A stretch of 64,000 nucleotides of DNA from Streptomyces sp. Sge12 (GTDB lineage Bacteria; Actinomycetota; Actinomycetes; Streptomycetales; Streptomycetaceae). The position numbers were made by a program, and so were the translations under genes. Each line of letters starts with the position of its first letter. Positions within the stretch are counted from its first letter, which is position 1. Below the pieces are notes generated by a model that was given only the letters and a program-made list of their open reading frames with translations, ran no database searches and was not told the origin of the DNA. This document shows, piece by piece, positions 50,256 through 59,326 of the stretch. Where the stretch lies: NCBI RefSeq assembly GCF_002080455.1, contig NZ_CP020556.1:62001-126000 (forward strand). The letters are read 5' to 3'.

Positions 50256-51281
50256 TCAGCCGGCGGCCGCGGCCGACCCCTCCCCGAACCTGGGTACGTC
50301 CTCGATCCCGACATCCAGGCGCAGGCGCTGGAATCGGAGCGGGTGGCGGTAGATGCCGCCGTGGTCGATGGCTCGGTCGGCGCTGACCTCGGCGACCAGG
50401 CCGGGGTGGACGAGGGTGGTGTCGAGGACGTCGCGGCTGCCCCACGTCGCCGAAAAGTGCTCGCCCGTCCACGGGTGTCCGGGCGCGGCCGGGGTGAGGT
50501 GTTCGGCGATCTGCCGGGCGGCGTCCGGGCGCAGCGGTACGGTCCGGCCGACGGCGCGCAGTCGGCCCGTTTGGTCGTGGCGGCCGAGGACGAGGAGCTG
50601 CGGTCGGGTCAGGGTGCCGGTGATCGCGCCGACGATCGTCTCCGTGGTGTCCCGCCTTCTGATTTTGGTCCACCCCCGGTACCCCGCGAGGTAGCGGCCG
50701 TTCAGGGGCTTGACCAGGATCCCCTCGACGCCCGACACGTCTGTCCAGGACTCCAGCCATTCCCGTGCCTTGGCCAGGTCCGTCGTCATCGGGCAGAGCG
50801 TCCACGGGGCCGTCAGGGCATGCTCGGTAAACAGGTTCTCCAGCAGGGTGCGCCGCTCGGCGTACGGGCGCGTGAGGAGTTCCTGGCCGTCGTGCTGCAA
50901 GAGGTCGAATGCGACGAAGTAGGCCGGCCACCGGGCCGCCAAGGTCTGGGCGCCGCGGGCGCGGGTGGCGGCCCGGCGCTGCAACGCCTCGAACGACAGG
51001 CGGCCTGCCTCGGTGTCCCAGACGACGAGTTCGCCATCGAGGACCAGGCCGTGCGGCAACTGCGCTTCGGCGGCCGCCACCAGGTCCGGCCACCGGTCCT
51101 GCACAAGCGCCCCGCGGCGGGTCTGCACCAGCACCGTGCCGCCCAGGCTGGCCGCGGTGAAGAGGAGCGTCCGGTGGCCGTCCAGTTTCTGCTCGTACGC
51201 CACCCCGCCCCGCAGCGCCGCCGGGCCCGGCACGGCTTCCGCGGCCTGCGCCAGCATCGGCTCCACCGGCGGTCGCAACAT
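50256..51281 (-). CDS. ATP-dependent DNA ligase (LigD-ligase/LigC-like)
   Basis: A 341-aa protein (MLRPPVEPMLAQAAEAVPGP). Motif I KLDGHR holds the adenylated Lys; LVLDGELVVWD, FVAFDLLQHDGQEL, GVEGILVKPLNG and GWTKIRRR are motifs III-V. A C-terminal OB domain follows (TGTLTRPQLLVLGRHDQTGR). The Ku gene lies just upstream in the same direction. Together they would carry out two-component end joining of double-strand breaks. Confidence 0.88.
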   Translation of the reverse strand: MLRPPVEPMLAQAAEAVPGPAALRGGVAYEQKLDGHRTLLFTAASLGGTVLVQTRRGALVQDRWPDLVAAAEAQLPHGLVLDGELVVWDTEAGRLSFEALQRRAATRARGAQTLAARWPAYFVAFDLLQHDGQELLTRPYAERRTLLENLFTEHALTAPWTLCPMTTDLAKAREWLESWTDVSGVEGILVKPLNGRYLAGYRGWTKIRRRDTTETIVGAITGTLTRPQLLVLGRHDQTGRLRAVGRTVPLRPDAARQIAEHLTPAAPGHPWTGEHFSATWGSRDVLDTTLVHPGLVAEVSADRAIDHGGIYRHPLRFQRLRLDVGIEDVPRFGEGSAAAAG

Positions 51282-51306
51282 CGCCCTGGACGCCTCCCTT
51301 TCGCGC

Positions 51307-52296
51307 TCAGGCCCGGGTTGAGGACAGTGCCTTCACAAGGTCGTCGCGGGTCATGTGCGAGCGGCCGGGAATGTCGGCGGCGGCGGCCTTCTTGTATAGG
51401 TCGGCCTTCGACAGACCGCTCAAGTCTTCCTTCGGCGCGGAGCGGATCCGCTTCTTCGCCCCTGGTTTCTTCTCGGCGGCCTTGGCGGAAGTCGTGGCCT
51501 TGCCGCCGGTAGCCTTGGGGCTTCCGGCCCGCTCGACGCTGGCGCGCAGGGTCTCCATGAGGTCGACCACGCCGGTCGGCGCCGCGGGGGCCTCGGCCTT
51601 CTCGACGGTCTCGCCGGCCTGCTTGGACTCGATCATGGCGGCGACCTTCTCCTGGAAGGTGTCGTGGAACTGCTCCGGATCCCACTCCATCGTCAGGGCT
51701 TCGATGAGCTGCTCGGCCATGGTCAGCTCTTTGGCGGAGGCCTTCGCCTTGCCCGGGAGGTTGTCGATCTCCTTCCGAGGGTCTCGGATCTCGTCAGCCC
51801 AGTGCAGGGTGTGCAGGGTCAGGAGCCCATTCTCGGCCTTGAGGGCGACCAGGTACTCGTGCTGGCGCATCACGAACGTGGCGATGCCCGCCTTGCCGGT
51901 CTTGGCGAGGGCCTGCTCGAGGAGGCTGTAGACCTTGCCGTACTCGGCGCCCCGCGGCCCCAGGTAGTAGGTCTTGTCGAAGAAGATCGGGTCCACCTCC
52001 GCCAGGTCGACGAACCCGGCGATCTCCAGCGAGCGGGAGCGGCCCGGCGCGATCTCGTCCAGCTCCTTCGGCTCCACCAGCACGTACTCGCCGCCCGTGT
52101 CGTAACCCTTCACGATGTCGGAGAGGTCCACCTCGTCGCCGGTCCGCTCGTTCACCCGCCGGTTACGGATCCGGTCCCCGGTCCCGCGCTGGAGCTGATG
52201 GAAGTGGATCGTGTGGCTGTCGGTGGCCGTATAGAGGCCCACCGGCAGGCTGACCAGGCCAAACGAGAAATTCCCAGCCCATACGGGACGCGCCAT
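51307..52296 (-). CDS. ku: Ku protein for non-homologous end joining
   Basis: A 329-aa protein; ATG 52296 (MARPVWAGNFSFGLVSLPVG) matches the usual Ku start and has CGGAGG upstream. The Ku core contains RGTGDRIRNRRVNERTGDEV and AGIATFVMRQHEYLVALKAE. The Lys/Ala-rich C-terminal tail (KKPGAKKRIRSAPKEDLS) ends in a SAP-like segment. Ku dimers ring DNA ends and recruit the neighbouring ligase. Whether it repairs plasmid ends or aids entry after conjugation is not visible. Confidence 0.92.
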   Translation of the reverse strand: MARPVWAGNFSFGLVSLPVGLYTATDSHTIHFHQLQRGTGDRIRNRRVNERTGDEVDLSDIVKGYDTGGEYVLVEPKELDEIAPGRSRSLEIAGFVDLAEVDPIFFDKTYYLGPRGAEYGKVYSLLEQALAKTGKAGIATFVMRQHEYLVALKAENGLLTLHTLHWADEIRDPRKEIDNLPGKAKASAKELTMAEQLIEALTMEWDPEQFHDTFQEKVAAMIESKQAGETVEKAEAPAAPTGVVDLMETLRASVERAGSPKATGGKATTSAKAAEKKPGAKKRIRSAPKEDLSGLSKADLYKKAAAADIPGRSHMTRDDLVKALSSTRA

Positions 52297-52463
52297 AATC
52301 ACCACCGCCTCCGGCCGACTTCGCGTACTTCCACCTCACGGTCTCCCCCCGGTGATCGCATCCCCGCTTCGGCGCCGCCACCTGAGCCGCCCCGCGGGCC
52401 CCCTTCCCGCCCGGGCTGCCGCATCATGGGCGCGCAAAAGATCTTGAGAGAGGTGAGCAGAGC

Positions 52464-52772
52464 GTGGGCGTGACTGGTGATGATCAGCGCCGTGTCGTAC
52501 ACGTGGGCGGCGAGATGGACATCGACCGGGCGCCGATGCTGCACGCCGCCCTGCACGCGGCAATCACCCAGCCGGGCGGCCCGGCCGAGATCGTCGTCGA
52601 CCTGTCCGACCTGTCGTTCTGCGACTCCTCCGGTCTCAATGCCCTCATCCAGGCGCGGCAGACCGCGGCAGAACACGGTCGGCGCATCATTCTGCGCGAC
52701 CCGCAGCCCCAGTTCCGGCGCCTGCTGGAGTTGACCGGCGCCGAGGCGCTCTTCCCGATCATGGACAACTGA
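52464..52772 (+). CDS. STAS-domain anti-sigma-factor antagonist
   Basis: A 102-aa protein from GTG 52464. VVDLSDLSFCDSSGLNALIQ holds the phosphorylatable Ser of the SpoIIAA/RsbV family. It would release a sigma factor from its anti-sigma partner. Neither partner is encoded nearby, so it may act on a chromosomal regulator. It is divergent from ku. Confidence 0.85.
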   Translation: MGVTGDDQRRVVHVGGEMDIDRAPMLHAALHAAITQPGGPAEIVVDLSDLSFCDSSGLNALIQARQTAAEHGRRIILRDPQPQFRRLLELTGAEALFPIMDN

Positions 52773-53093
52773 CCGGGGCGGCACCCGGCCATGGGTCCCC
52801 CACACGGACCCGCGCCCCGGGCGGCCCACGGTTGGCCGTGGCACGGTGACAGGGCGACGAGAGGTCCCACGCACGGCGGGGCCCGACCGGTTGAAGCCAC
52901 CCCGGCCGGGCTCCGCCACGGGCACCGGCGTCCTCGGCCCCGTCGTCCCCGCGCCGCCCTCGCAGCCTCCCTTTCCCGTCCGCGGCTTCCGGTCGGGTGA
53001 CCTGCGCACGGCACGCCGCCCGGCAGACCGGCAGCCGGCGCGGGCGCAGGCGAGGATGCACAGGCCCCGACCTTCTACAGCTGGAGATCACCC
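52773..53093. other. gene-free stretch
   Basis: About 320 bp with no supportable gene, RNA or hairpin. It presumably carries the promoter of the gene at 53094. Confidence 0.4.
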
Positions 53094-53369
53094 GTGCTGG
53101 AACGCAAGCGGCTCAAGGGCAAGACTCAGGTCACCTTCGTCCTGCCCGAGAACACCCCCGCGGGACCGGTCAGCGTGGTCGGGGACTTCAACCACTGGAA
53201 CCCCGCCGCCCACCCCCTCGAACCCCGAGGCGACGGCACCCGCGCCGCGAACGTGTCCCTGCCCGCGAACACCAGCCACTCCTTCCGCTACCTCGCCGCC
53301 GGCGACTACTGGTTCGACGACGAGCACGCCGACCACCACGACGGCACCAACAGCCGCATCCACACCTGA
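53094..53369 (+). CDS. stand-alone glycogen-binding (CBM48/AMPK-type) domain protein
   Basis: A 91-aa protein from GTG 53094. VTFVLPENTPAGPVSVVGDF NHWNP is the core of the isoamylase N-terminal/AMPK glycogen-binding module. The rest (SLPANTSHSFRYLAAGDYWF) completes the beta-sandwich. No enzyme is fused. Such single-module proteins are widespread in Streptomyces; their partner is unknown. Confidence 0.8.
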   Translation: MLERKRLKGKTQVTFVLPENTPAGPVSVVGDFNHWNPAAHPLEPRGDGTRAANVSLPANTSHSFRYLAAGDYWFDDEHADHHDGTNSRIHT

Positions 53370-53391
53370 GCCACAGGACAACCCCGTAGAC

Positions 53392-53408
53392 GTGACTGAA
53401 CCAGTCAC
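53392..53408. promoter_or_regulatory. inverted repeat upstream of small-gene operon
   Basis: GTGACTG-AAC-CAGTCAC lies 65 bp before GTG 53474. Closer to the gene, TCGAAC-ACGT-GTTTCA (53450-53465) partly resembles an actinobacterial LexA box. These are candidate control sites with no direct support. Confidence 0.3.
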
Positions 53409-53473
53409 ACCAGGGCCGATGACCGGGAGCGTGGCGTTCGCAGAGAAAATCGAACACGTGTTTCACTGGGGGT

Positions 53474-53731
53474 GTGAGACCACCGTTCCGCTTCCCCGAG
53501 GACCTGATCACGCTCCAAGGGGCGTGGCAGCAGACGTACGCCGAGCTCGCGCAGGCCCCCGCCGGGGCCGGTACGACCGCGTTGCGGCGCCGGCTGATCG
53601 CCCTCTCCGGGAACCTGTGCACCCACCCCTACTGGGCGGCCCCCACCGCTTGGCGGGCCGGCGGCGTCGAGCTGCGGCGCGCCGCCCGCACCCACACATC
53701 CGCACCGGCGGACGGGGAGGCAGCAGCATGA
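53474..53731 (+). CDS. small hypothetical protein
   Basis: An 85-aa protein from GTG 53474. LITLQGAWQQTYAELAQAPA followed by TALRRRLIALSGNLCTHPYW. Similar proteins are familiar from Streptomyces plasmids. The ATG of the next gene overlaps its stop (ATGA). Function unknown. Confidence 0.6.
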   Translation: MRPPFRFPEDLITLQGAWQQTYAELAQAPAGAGTTALRRRLIALSGNLCTHPYWAAPTAWRAGGVELRRAARTHTSAPADGEAAA

Positions 53732-53898
53732 GCGAGCAGACCACCACCAAGCCCCGCCCCCAGGTCGTCACCTGGGCGCCCAGCCAGACCGGCCCCTGCG
53801 CCCGGTGCGGATCACCCTGCGCACGGTACGGCGCCCCGGCGTCACCGCTCTGCGTGTCCTGTAAGCAGGCCCGCCAACAGCTGCTGGCCCACCCCTGA
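53728..53898 (+). CDS. 56-aa zinc-ribbon-like protein
   Basis: ATG 53728. CARCGSPCARYGAPASPLCV SCK provides CxxC...CxxC for a zinc ribbon. It is translationally coupled to the 85-aa gene, and the DUF6233 gene starts 2 bp after its stop. A nucleic-acid-binding or structural role is likely. Confidence 0.6.
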   Translation: MSEQTTTKPRPQVVTWAPSQTGPCARCGSPCARYGAPASPLCVSCKQARQQLLAHP

Positions 53899-53900
53899 CC

Positions 53901-54394
53901 GTGTCCGATGCTTCTCCCTCGGCCCCGATCACCTTGGTCCTCCCCGACGGGCAGGCCATCGAGCGGGTCCGGCTCTACGAGCGACAGCAGCTCGACTCCG
54001 GCCTGTGGATGTACCGCATCGGCGTCCCCCTCTGGCAGACGGCCGCCGGGGGCGGAGTCGAGCCGGCCGAGTACGGCACGTGGGTCACCGCCGAGCAGCT
54101 GCGCCCGCTGCCCGGGGTCGACCTCGGCCGCATCCCGGCCCCCCACGTACCCGTACCTCGGCGCCGGCTCGGTGGGTGTGGCTGCTCGACGGCCGCGTCC
54201 ACGGCCGCTCGGCCACCGTTCATGCAGAGGGCTGTCCGAGCGCCACCGACCGCGCGCATCCGCTGGGCACGATGCAGGCGCTCGACGCGCTCGCGCGGCC
54301 CGGTACGACGGCGTGCACCGTGTGCGACGCGGCCGAGGCGCTGCTGCCGATCCTCGCTCACGGCCAGGCCGACGTACCCGCCCCAGGCGACTGA
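53901..54394 (+). pseudogene. DUF6233 family protein, frameshifted
   Basis: From GTG 53901 the frame reads PITLVLPDGQAIERVRLYER and EPAEYGTWVTAEQLRPLPGV. Near 54155 the family sequence continues in another frame (RWVWLLDGRVHGRSATVHAE, ending ACTVCDAAEALLPIL). Both halves are normally one DUF6233 protein, common on Streptomyces mobile DNA. The single shift would remove the C-terminal half unless it is an assembly error. Confidence 0.55.
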
Positions 54395-54485
54395 CCGCAT
54401 GGACCGATCCGCCGAGGGCCGAGCCCTGGCCGGGCCTGCTTGGCGACGAGGGTGCCGACTCGTATTCCGGCCGCAGTTCTGGTTT

Positions 54486-57400
54486 TCAGCGCCGCATACG
54501 TGGTCCGCTCTGCTGTGGGTACGGGGGACGGGCGGCAGGTGTCGTGCTTGCAAGAACGGCTGCGGGCTGACGCTGTTGGGCGGCTGCGACGACCTGGCGG
54601 GCCAGGGTCTCGGCCTGGTGGAGATCGGGGTGGCGTTCGGCGAGGAACCGGCGGCGTTGCTGCTCGGCGAGGGCCAGGGCGGCGTGGCCGCGCCAGTTCG
54701 CGGCTTCCTGCCCGGCCGCGCGCACGATGCCGTTGAGCTCTCCCAGGGTGTTCTGGTCGCCGATGTCCAGGGCCTGTGCCCGCTGCGGTAGCAGCTCTCT
54801 CATGGCTGCGAGCCTCGGGGCCATCTCCTCCAGCACAGGGGCGGATCCCGTGGCGCCGAGCGTGCTGGCGAATCGGCTCTCCTTCACGGCGTCCCATGCG
54901 GCGAGGCGGGCCGCGTCGCTGGTTCTGCGGGCGCGTGCAAGCTCCTCCTCACCGGTGACGGCCTTGTCGAGGTAGTGCTCGCGGAGCTTGCTGACCTCTG
55001 CCTTGCTGCTGCCGGCCAGCCGGAGGGCGATCCAGGAGGATTCGAGCTGTCGGGTGATGCCCGGCAGGATCCTGCGGGCCTGCGTGGCCTGTTCGTCGGC
55101 CTGTCGGGCCCGGCCGGCCTCCTCGATGGCGGTCGTCAGGTGCGCGATGGCGGAGTCGAGGACGGCTCCGGCCTCCTGGGCCCATTGGCTCCCGCGGGTC
55201 GCCCCTTGGGCGAGGTCCTGTTCCAGGCGCACACGCAGGGCCTCGTGCCCCTCTCGGGCCTGGGCGGCCTTCTCCTCGTACCGCTTGGCCTCGGCGAGGC
55301 AGGCGGCGATCGTGCCCGCGAGTTCCTCGTCGCCGCGCCCGCCGTACGGGCGCTCCTTCCACGGCGGGATCGGGGCCCCCTCGCCTCGGCGTGCCTCCGG
55401 CGCCGGTGCGGATGCGGGGGTGCGGCGGGCCTCGGCCTCGGCGTCGTGGCGCAGGGAGGGCTGTGCCGACGGGGATTTCACCCGGGCTGCCCGCGACGAG
55501 ACGGTGTGCCGGGCCTGTTGCAGGGCCGCTGCGGCATCGTCGCGGGCCTGGTCCAGCTCGACCTGCCGGGGCACCGGAGCGCGGACCGGTTCGGGGGCCG
55601 GCCGCAGCTCGTCGGAGATCATCGAGTCCGGTCGGGACTGGCCCAGGTAGCGGGTGAACGCCGACACCGCGCGCTGCAGCTGCTCGGTCTCCGTACGGGC
55701 TGCGCCGAGTTCGGCCCGGGTGCGTTCGTCCTCGATGGCGGCCAGGGGGAGCCAGAGGTGGTTGGCCTTCCTGGCGCGGGTCAGTCCCGGGTAGGCAGCG
55801 TGTGCGTTGGCGCCGTGTCCGTACAGGAGCGAGGTGTGGCAGGTCATGCCCTGGCTCGCGGCCACGGTCATCGCGTAGCCGAGGGAGAGGTGGCCCGCGG
55901 CGATGTCGGAGGGCGTCATCCATGCCGACTTGGTGCGCGCGGTGCCGTCGGGGAGGCGGTCCTTCGTCCGCCACGTGATCTCGACGCGGTGGTCGTCGGT
56001 GAGGGCGGTGATGGTCGCGCGGTAGCCGTTGAGGATGTCGGGGCCAGCGCCTCGCCGGCTGCGGTAGTCGTTGGTTCGGACGCGGACGACGTCGCCCTCG
56101 GCGAGGGTCAGCTCGCCTCCGCCGGGCAGGGCGTAGGTGTGGGCGGCGCCGAGTTCGCCGAGGTTGCGGCGGATGTGCTGGGCGCCGAGGTTCAGCGCGT
56201 CGACGTCGATGTTCCGGGCGGCGAGGACGGCGAGGTTCTCCAGCAGGTCCAGCTCGTCGGGCCACTGGCGGCGCAGTTCGTCCCACGCCATCAGGATCTG
56301 GGAGCGGGCGTCGGCGGCGGTGGTCACCGCGTGGACGCGGCCGCCGGCGGCGAGCAGCTCCAGTGCCGCTCGGTGGTCTCCGGTCCGCCACACCTCCAGT
56401 GCCTGGCGCTCGGCCTCGTTCTCCTGGCGGCGGTTCTCGGTGAGGAGTGCGCCGTCGACGATGCGGTGGACCTCGGCGAACCAGCCGCCCACGCCGACGG
56501 CCTGGAGCTGTTTGGGGTCGCCGATCGCGATCAGCTTGGTGCCGGTCCGTGCGGCCTCGGTGAGGAGTCGGGCGGCGGAGCGGTCGTCGGTCATCGCTGC
56601 TTCGTCGAGGACCAGGACATCGATCCCGGCCAGCCCGCGGCCGGTGTCGATCTGCTGGATCCAGGCGGCGACGGTCCGCGAGGGGATCGCGGAGGCGTCC
56701 TGCAGGCCCTTGGCGCCGACGGCCGACAGGCAGGCGCCGGCGTAGGTGGTGCCGGTGGCGTCCCAGGCGATCCGGCAGGCGTCCATGAGCGTGGACTTGC
56801 CCGCGCCGGCCACGCCCACGACCGCGTCGATGCCGTGCCCGGCGGTCAGGAGCCGGTCCACGGCCCGTCGCTGTTCCTCGGACAGAGCGAACCCGGACGC
56901 GACCTCGAACACGTTGCGGGCGGCCTCTGCCTGGGTGGCCGTCAGCGCCGCGCTGCCGTCGCCGTAGCGGGCCTGGGCCTGGGTGATGGCGACGTCCTCA
57001 GCGTCCAGGACGTCGCGGGTGGTGTAGCGGGCGGTGGACGACATGACGGTGGAGCCGATGTGCGGCAGGGCCACGGCGTATCCCTCGACGTGCAGCACGT
57101 CGTCGACCAGGTGCTCCAGCGCGGCCGGGTCGTCGCCGATCCCGTCGGGCAGGGCGTTGCCGACGGCGGCCAGCAGCTCGGCCCGGGTGAATGCCTTTCG
57201 GCTCGCGGTCACCCCGGCCTCCGGGTCGAAGACGATGGCGGCGAGGTCCGCCGGCGGCGGGATCCTCGGACCGCTCACGGGGCCGCCGAGGGCCGCGCCC
57301 CCGGCATCGGGGCCCGGGCCGCCCGGCGCGGCGGCGGCGACCATCTCGTCGACGTCCACGCCGAGGGCCTCGGCCCGCGCCCGCCAGGAGTCGCGCATCC

Positions 57401-58610
57401 CGGCCGCGTCGGCGGTGTGCTTGGCGCGCCGGGTCTCGGCCGCGAGCCGCTGCTGGTCGTCCCGGCTGGCGTCCGGCCCGAGGTGTTCCTCGACCATCGC
57501 CGAGCGTCGGCTGAAGGCGTCGCGCAGCTGCTCGGGAATGCCGTCGACCTCCCACGCCCCGGTGGTGGCGGACTGGCTGCGGCGGACTCCGAAGTGTTCG
57601 CGGGTCAGGGCGCGGACCCGCGCTTTGAAGAAGGCGTCGGCAGCGCTGGCGTGGCGGTAGAGGTCGGCTCCCGAGTTCGCGATCGAGCGCCACTTGCCGT
57701 CGGTGCAGCGGGCCATGTTGGCGATGACGACGTGCAGGTGCAGGTGCGGGTCACCGGGTTCGCCGTCGCCCATCGGGCGGGCGGAGCGATGCTCGACGGA
57801 CCACCCCAGCAGACCGCCGGTCGCCAGTCGCACCGGTCGCCCGTCCTGGCTTCCGACCGCGTACCCGATCCACCGCTCCAGCTGCCGGAAGGTGTCGGTC
57901 TTGGCCCGGTGCACGAGTTGACGGAACGCGGCGTCGTCCAGTTCGCCCATCAGGCCGGCGAGCACACTGTCGCTCTTGGGGAGGTCCAGGACCAGGTCCC
58001 ATCCCCGCACCCTGCTGTCGGTGCGGAGGTCCTTGTTCGTCCACGCCGACTCCAGCTCGGTCTCGCCGTAGATGTCGGCGAGGTCGAGGCCGGCGGCGCG
58101 GGCCAGCTTGTGCAACGTCTCGACGTGCAGCCGGTGCCCCTCTCCCCGCCGGTTCACCATCCGCTGCTGGGTGGCGAACGTCCGCAGCTGCTTCGGTTTG
58201 CCCTCCAACAACTCCTCCGGCGCCACCTCGGCCTCCTCCGCGGCGGATTCGATCGCCCGCACCAACGGCGCCACGGTCAGCGTCGCCTTCTCGTGAGCGC
58301 GGACCGACGTGGCCGATCCCGCGAGGCGCGCGCCGGTTGCCGGGTGGCTCCCCCTCATGAGCCGGCGGGCGGCCTCCTCGCCCTCTTGGTCGAGAATCTG
58401 GCCCTCGGTCAGACCGACCGCCTCCAGCCCGGACCCCATCCAGACCAGCACGCCGTCCGACCGCAGACGGTAGTCAACCGCCGGATCCGCCGAGCCCGAG
58501 CCGGCCAACCCAGCGGAGGCCGCTGCGCTCTCCACCACACCGCATCCGGCGTGCCTGCGCAGCCGGTAGTCGACCTGTTCGTCCGCGCTGATCTCCGTCA
58601 CCCACGCCAC
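54486..58610 (-). CDS. traA: TraA conjugative relaxase-helicase (MobF type)
   Basis: About 1374 aa; GTG 58610 has GGGAGGG at good spacing. N-terminal relaxase: Tyr-containing start (DEQVDYRLRRHAG) and the metal-binding three-His motif PHLHLHVVIANMA. Helicase: Walker A GVAGAGKSTLMDA, Walker B IDVLVLDEAAMTD, motif III AIGDPKQLQAVG, and later VAASQGMTCHTSLLYGHGAN. A long coiled-coil C-terminus ends at 54486. It would nick at oriT, stay bound to the 5' end and unwind the strand for export through the coupling protein at 42011. The oriT was not located; the gene-free stretch upstream (58611-58740) is one candidate. Confidence 0.92.
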   Translation of the reverse strand: MAWVTEISADEQVDYRLRRHAGCGVVESAAASAGLAGSGSADPAVDYRLRSDGVLVWMGSGLEAVGLTEGQILDQEGEEAARRLMRGSHPATGARLAGSATSVRAHEKATLTVAPLVRAIESAAEEAEVAPEELLEGKPKQLRTFATQQRMVNRRGEGHRLHVETLHKLARAAGLDLADIYGETELESAWTNKDLRTDSRVRGWDLVLDLPKSDSVLAGLMGELDDAAFRQLVHRAKTDTFRQLERWIGYAVGSQDGRPVRLATGGLLGWSVEHRSARPMGDGEPGDPHLHLHVVIANMARCTDGKWRSIANSGADLYRHASAADAFFKARVRALTREHFGVRRSQSATTGAWEVDGIPEQLRDAFSRRSAMVEEHLGPDASRDDQQRLAAETRRAKHTADAAGMRDSWRARAEALGVDVDEMVAAAAPGGPGPDAGGAALGGPVSGPRIPPPADLAAIVFDPEAGVTASRKAFTRAELLAAVGNALPDGIGDDPAALEHLVDDVLHVEGYAVALPHIGSTVMSSTARYTTRDVLDAEDVAITQAQARYGDGSAALTATQAEAARNVFEVASGFALSEEQRRAVDRLLTAGHGIDAVVGVAGAGKSTLMDACRIAWDATGTTYAGACLSAVGAKGLQDASAIPSRTVAAWIQQIDTGRGLAGIDVLVLDEAAMTDDRSAARLLTEAARTGTKLIAIGDPKQLQAVGVGGWFAEVHRIVDGALLTENRRQENEAERQALEVWRTGDHRAALELLAAGGRVHAVTTAADARSQILMAWDELRRQWPDELDLLENLAVLAARNIDVDALNLGAQHIRRNLGELGAAHTYALPGGGELTLAEGDVVRVRTNDYRSRRGAGPDILNGYRATITALTDDHRVEITWRTKDRLPDGTARTKSAWMTPSDIAAGHLSLGYAMTVAASQGMTCHTSLLYGHGANAHAAYPGLTRARKANHLWLPLAAIEDERTRAELGAARTETEQLQRAVSAFTRYLGQSRPDSMISDELRPAPEPVRAPVPRQVELDQARDDAAAALQQARHTVSSRAARVKSPSAQPSLRHDAEAEARRTPASAPAPEARRGEGAPIPPWKERPYGGRGDEELAGTIAACLAEAKRYEEKAAQAREGHEALRVRLEQDLAQGATRGSQWAQEAGAVLDSAIAHLTTAIEEAGRARQADEQATQARRILPGITRQLESSWIALRLAGSSKAEVSKLREHYLDKAVTGEEELARARRTSDAARLAAWDAVKESRFASTLGATGSAPVLEEMAPRLAAMRELLPQRAQALDIGDQNTLGELNGIVRAAGQEAANWRGHAALALAEQQRRRFLAERHPDLHQAETLARQVVAAAQQRQPAAVLASTTPAARPPYPQQSGPRMRR

Positions 58611-58687
58611 CGGCGCCCCGCCCTCCCATGCTTGTGCACTTCCCGGCTGTGCCGGGGTTCCCCGCGAGGGGAACCCCCTTTGTACAT
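58598..58687 (-). CDS. possible short leader ORF coupled to traA
   Basis: ATG 58687 follows AAAGAGGTG. The 29-aa basic peptide (MYKGGSPRGEPRHSREVHKH) ends in a TGA inside the traA start region, which would couple the two. It includes the hairpin at 58654-58677. It could be a regulatory leader peptide or chance. Confidence 0.3.
   Translation of the reverse strand: MYKGGSPRGEPRHSREVHKHGRAGRRWRG
58654..58677. promoter_or_regulatory. hairpin in the traA leader
   Basis: GGGGTTCCCC-GCGA-GGGGAACCCC, perfect 10-bp arms, 44-67 bp upstream of the traA start. It may control traA expression (attenuation) or be part of the oriT region. Confidence 0.4.
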
Positions 58688-58739
58688 CACCTCTTTTTGA
58701 TCTTGATCTGAACCGGGGAGGGTTCCAACGGCATCTGTT

Positions 58740-58866
58740 GTGTCGTGCGCAGGGGTGGCGGGCGCGGTGCACGGCGGAGACATTGCCCCGGTAACGGGCG
58801 TACGCCTCCGGGTCGGTCTCGCTCAGCACATACGGCTCGGGCCCGCGGTGTTCGGGGACGCGGGTG
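58740..58866 (-). pseudogene. fragment of unknown protein
   Basis: The minus strand reads EHRGPEPYVLSETDPEAYAR then YRGNVSAVHRARHP. It looks coding but lacks both ends. It lies between the traA leader and the opposite-strand serine-recombinase fragment. A rearrangement leftover. Confidence 0.3.
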
Positions 58867-58894
58867 TCGGCGGAGAGTCACCGCCACACCGTGC

Positions 58895-59170
58895 GCTCGC
58901 TTCGTGTTCGCGGCGGTGGCCGAGGTCGAGCGGGAGTTCATTTACGAGCGGACCCTGGCCGGCCTGGACACCGGCGCGGCGATCGGCAAGCACGGCGGCC
59001 GCCCGCTGGCCGTCGACGGCGACATGCTCGCCGTCGCCCTGCGCCGCCGCGACGCGAAGGAGTCGGTCACCGCCATCGCCGGGCAACTCGGCGTCGGCCG
59101 CTCCACCCTGTACCGCACCTTCGCCGCGCACGACGAAGCCATCGCCACGGGCCGGGAACCGGCGGGATGA
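58895..59170 (+). pseudogene. serine recombinase (resolvase/invertase) C-terminal fragment
   Basis: RFVFAAVAEVEREFIYERTL AGLDTG is the long helix E of resolvases. GKHGGRPLAVDGD and the HTH SVTAIAGQLGVGRSTLYRTF complete the DNA-binding end. The catalytic N-terminal domain with the active Ser is missing, so it cannot recombine DNA. Probably a Tn3-type transposon remnant. Confidence 0.7.
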
Positions 59171-59326
59171 CCTTTAACGACCCACAACCTCGACTGCGGA
59201 CTCCTCGACTGCCTCTCCGGGCGCTGCCCTGGCAGCGGGCGCCAGGATCGGCTGGATCTGCTGCGACGGGCCGGGCTCGGCGTCTACGGTTGCCGCATCG
59301 CTCTGACCACGGGTCAGGTACTGGAT

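Noticed and set aside
54975..58700. 1241-codon plus-strand open frame opposite traA
   Set aside because: No motif or normal composition; the minus strand has all relaxase and helicase motifs.
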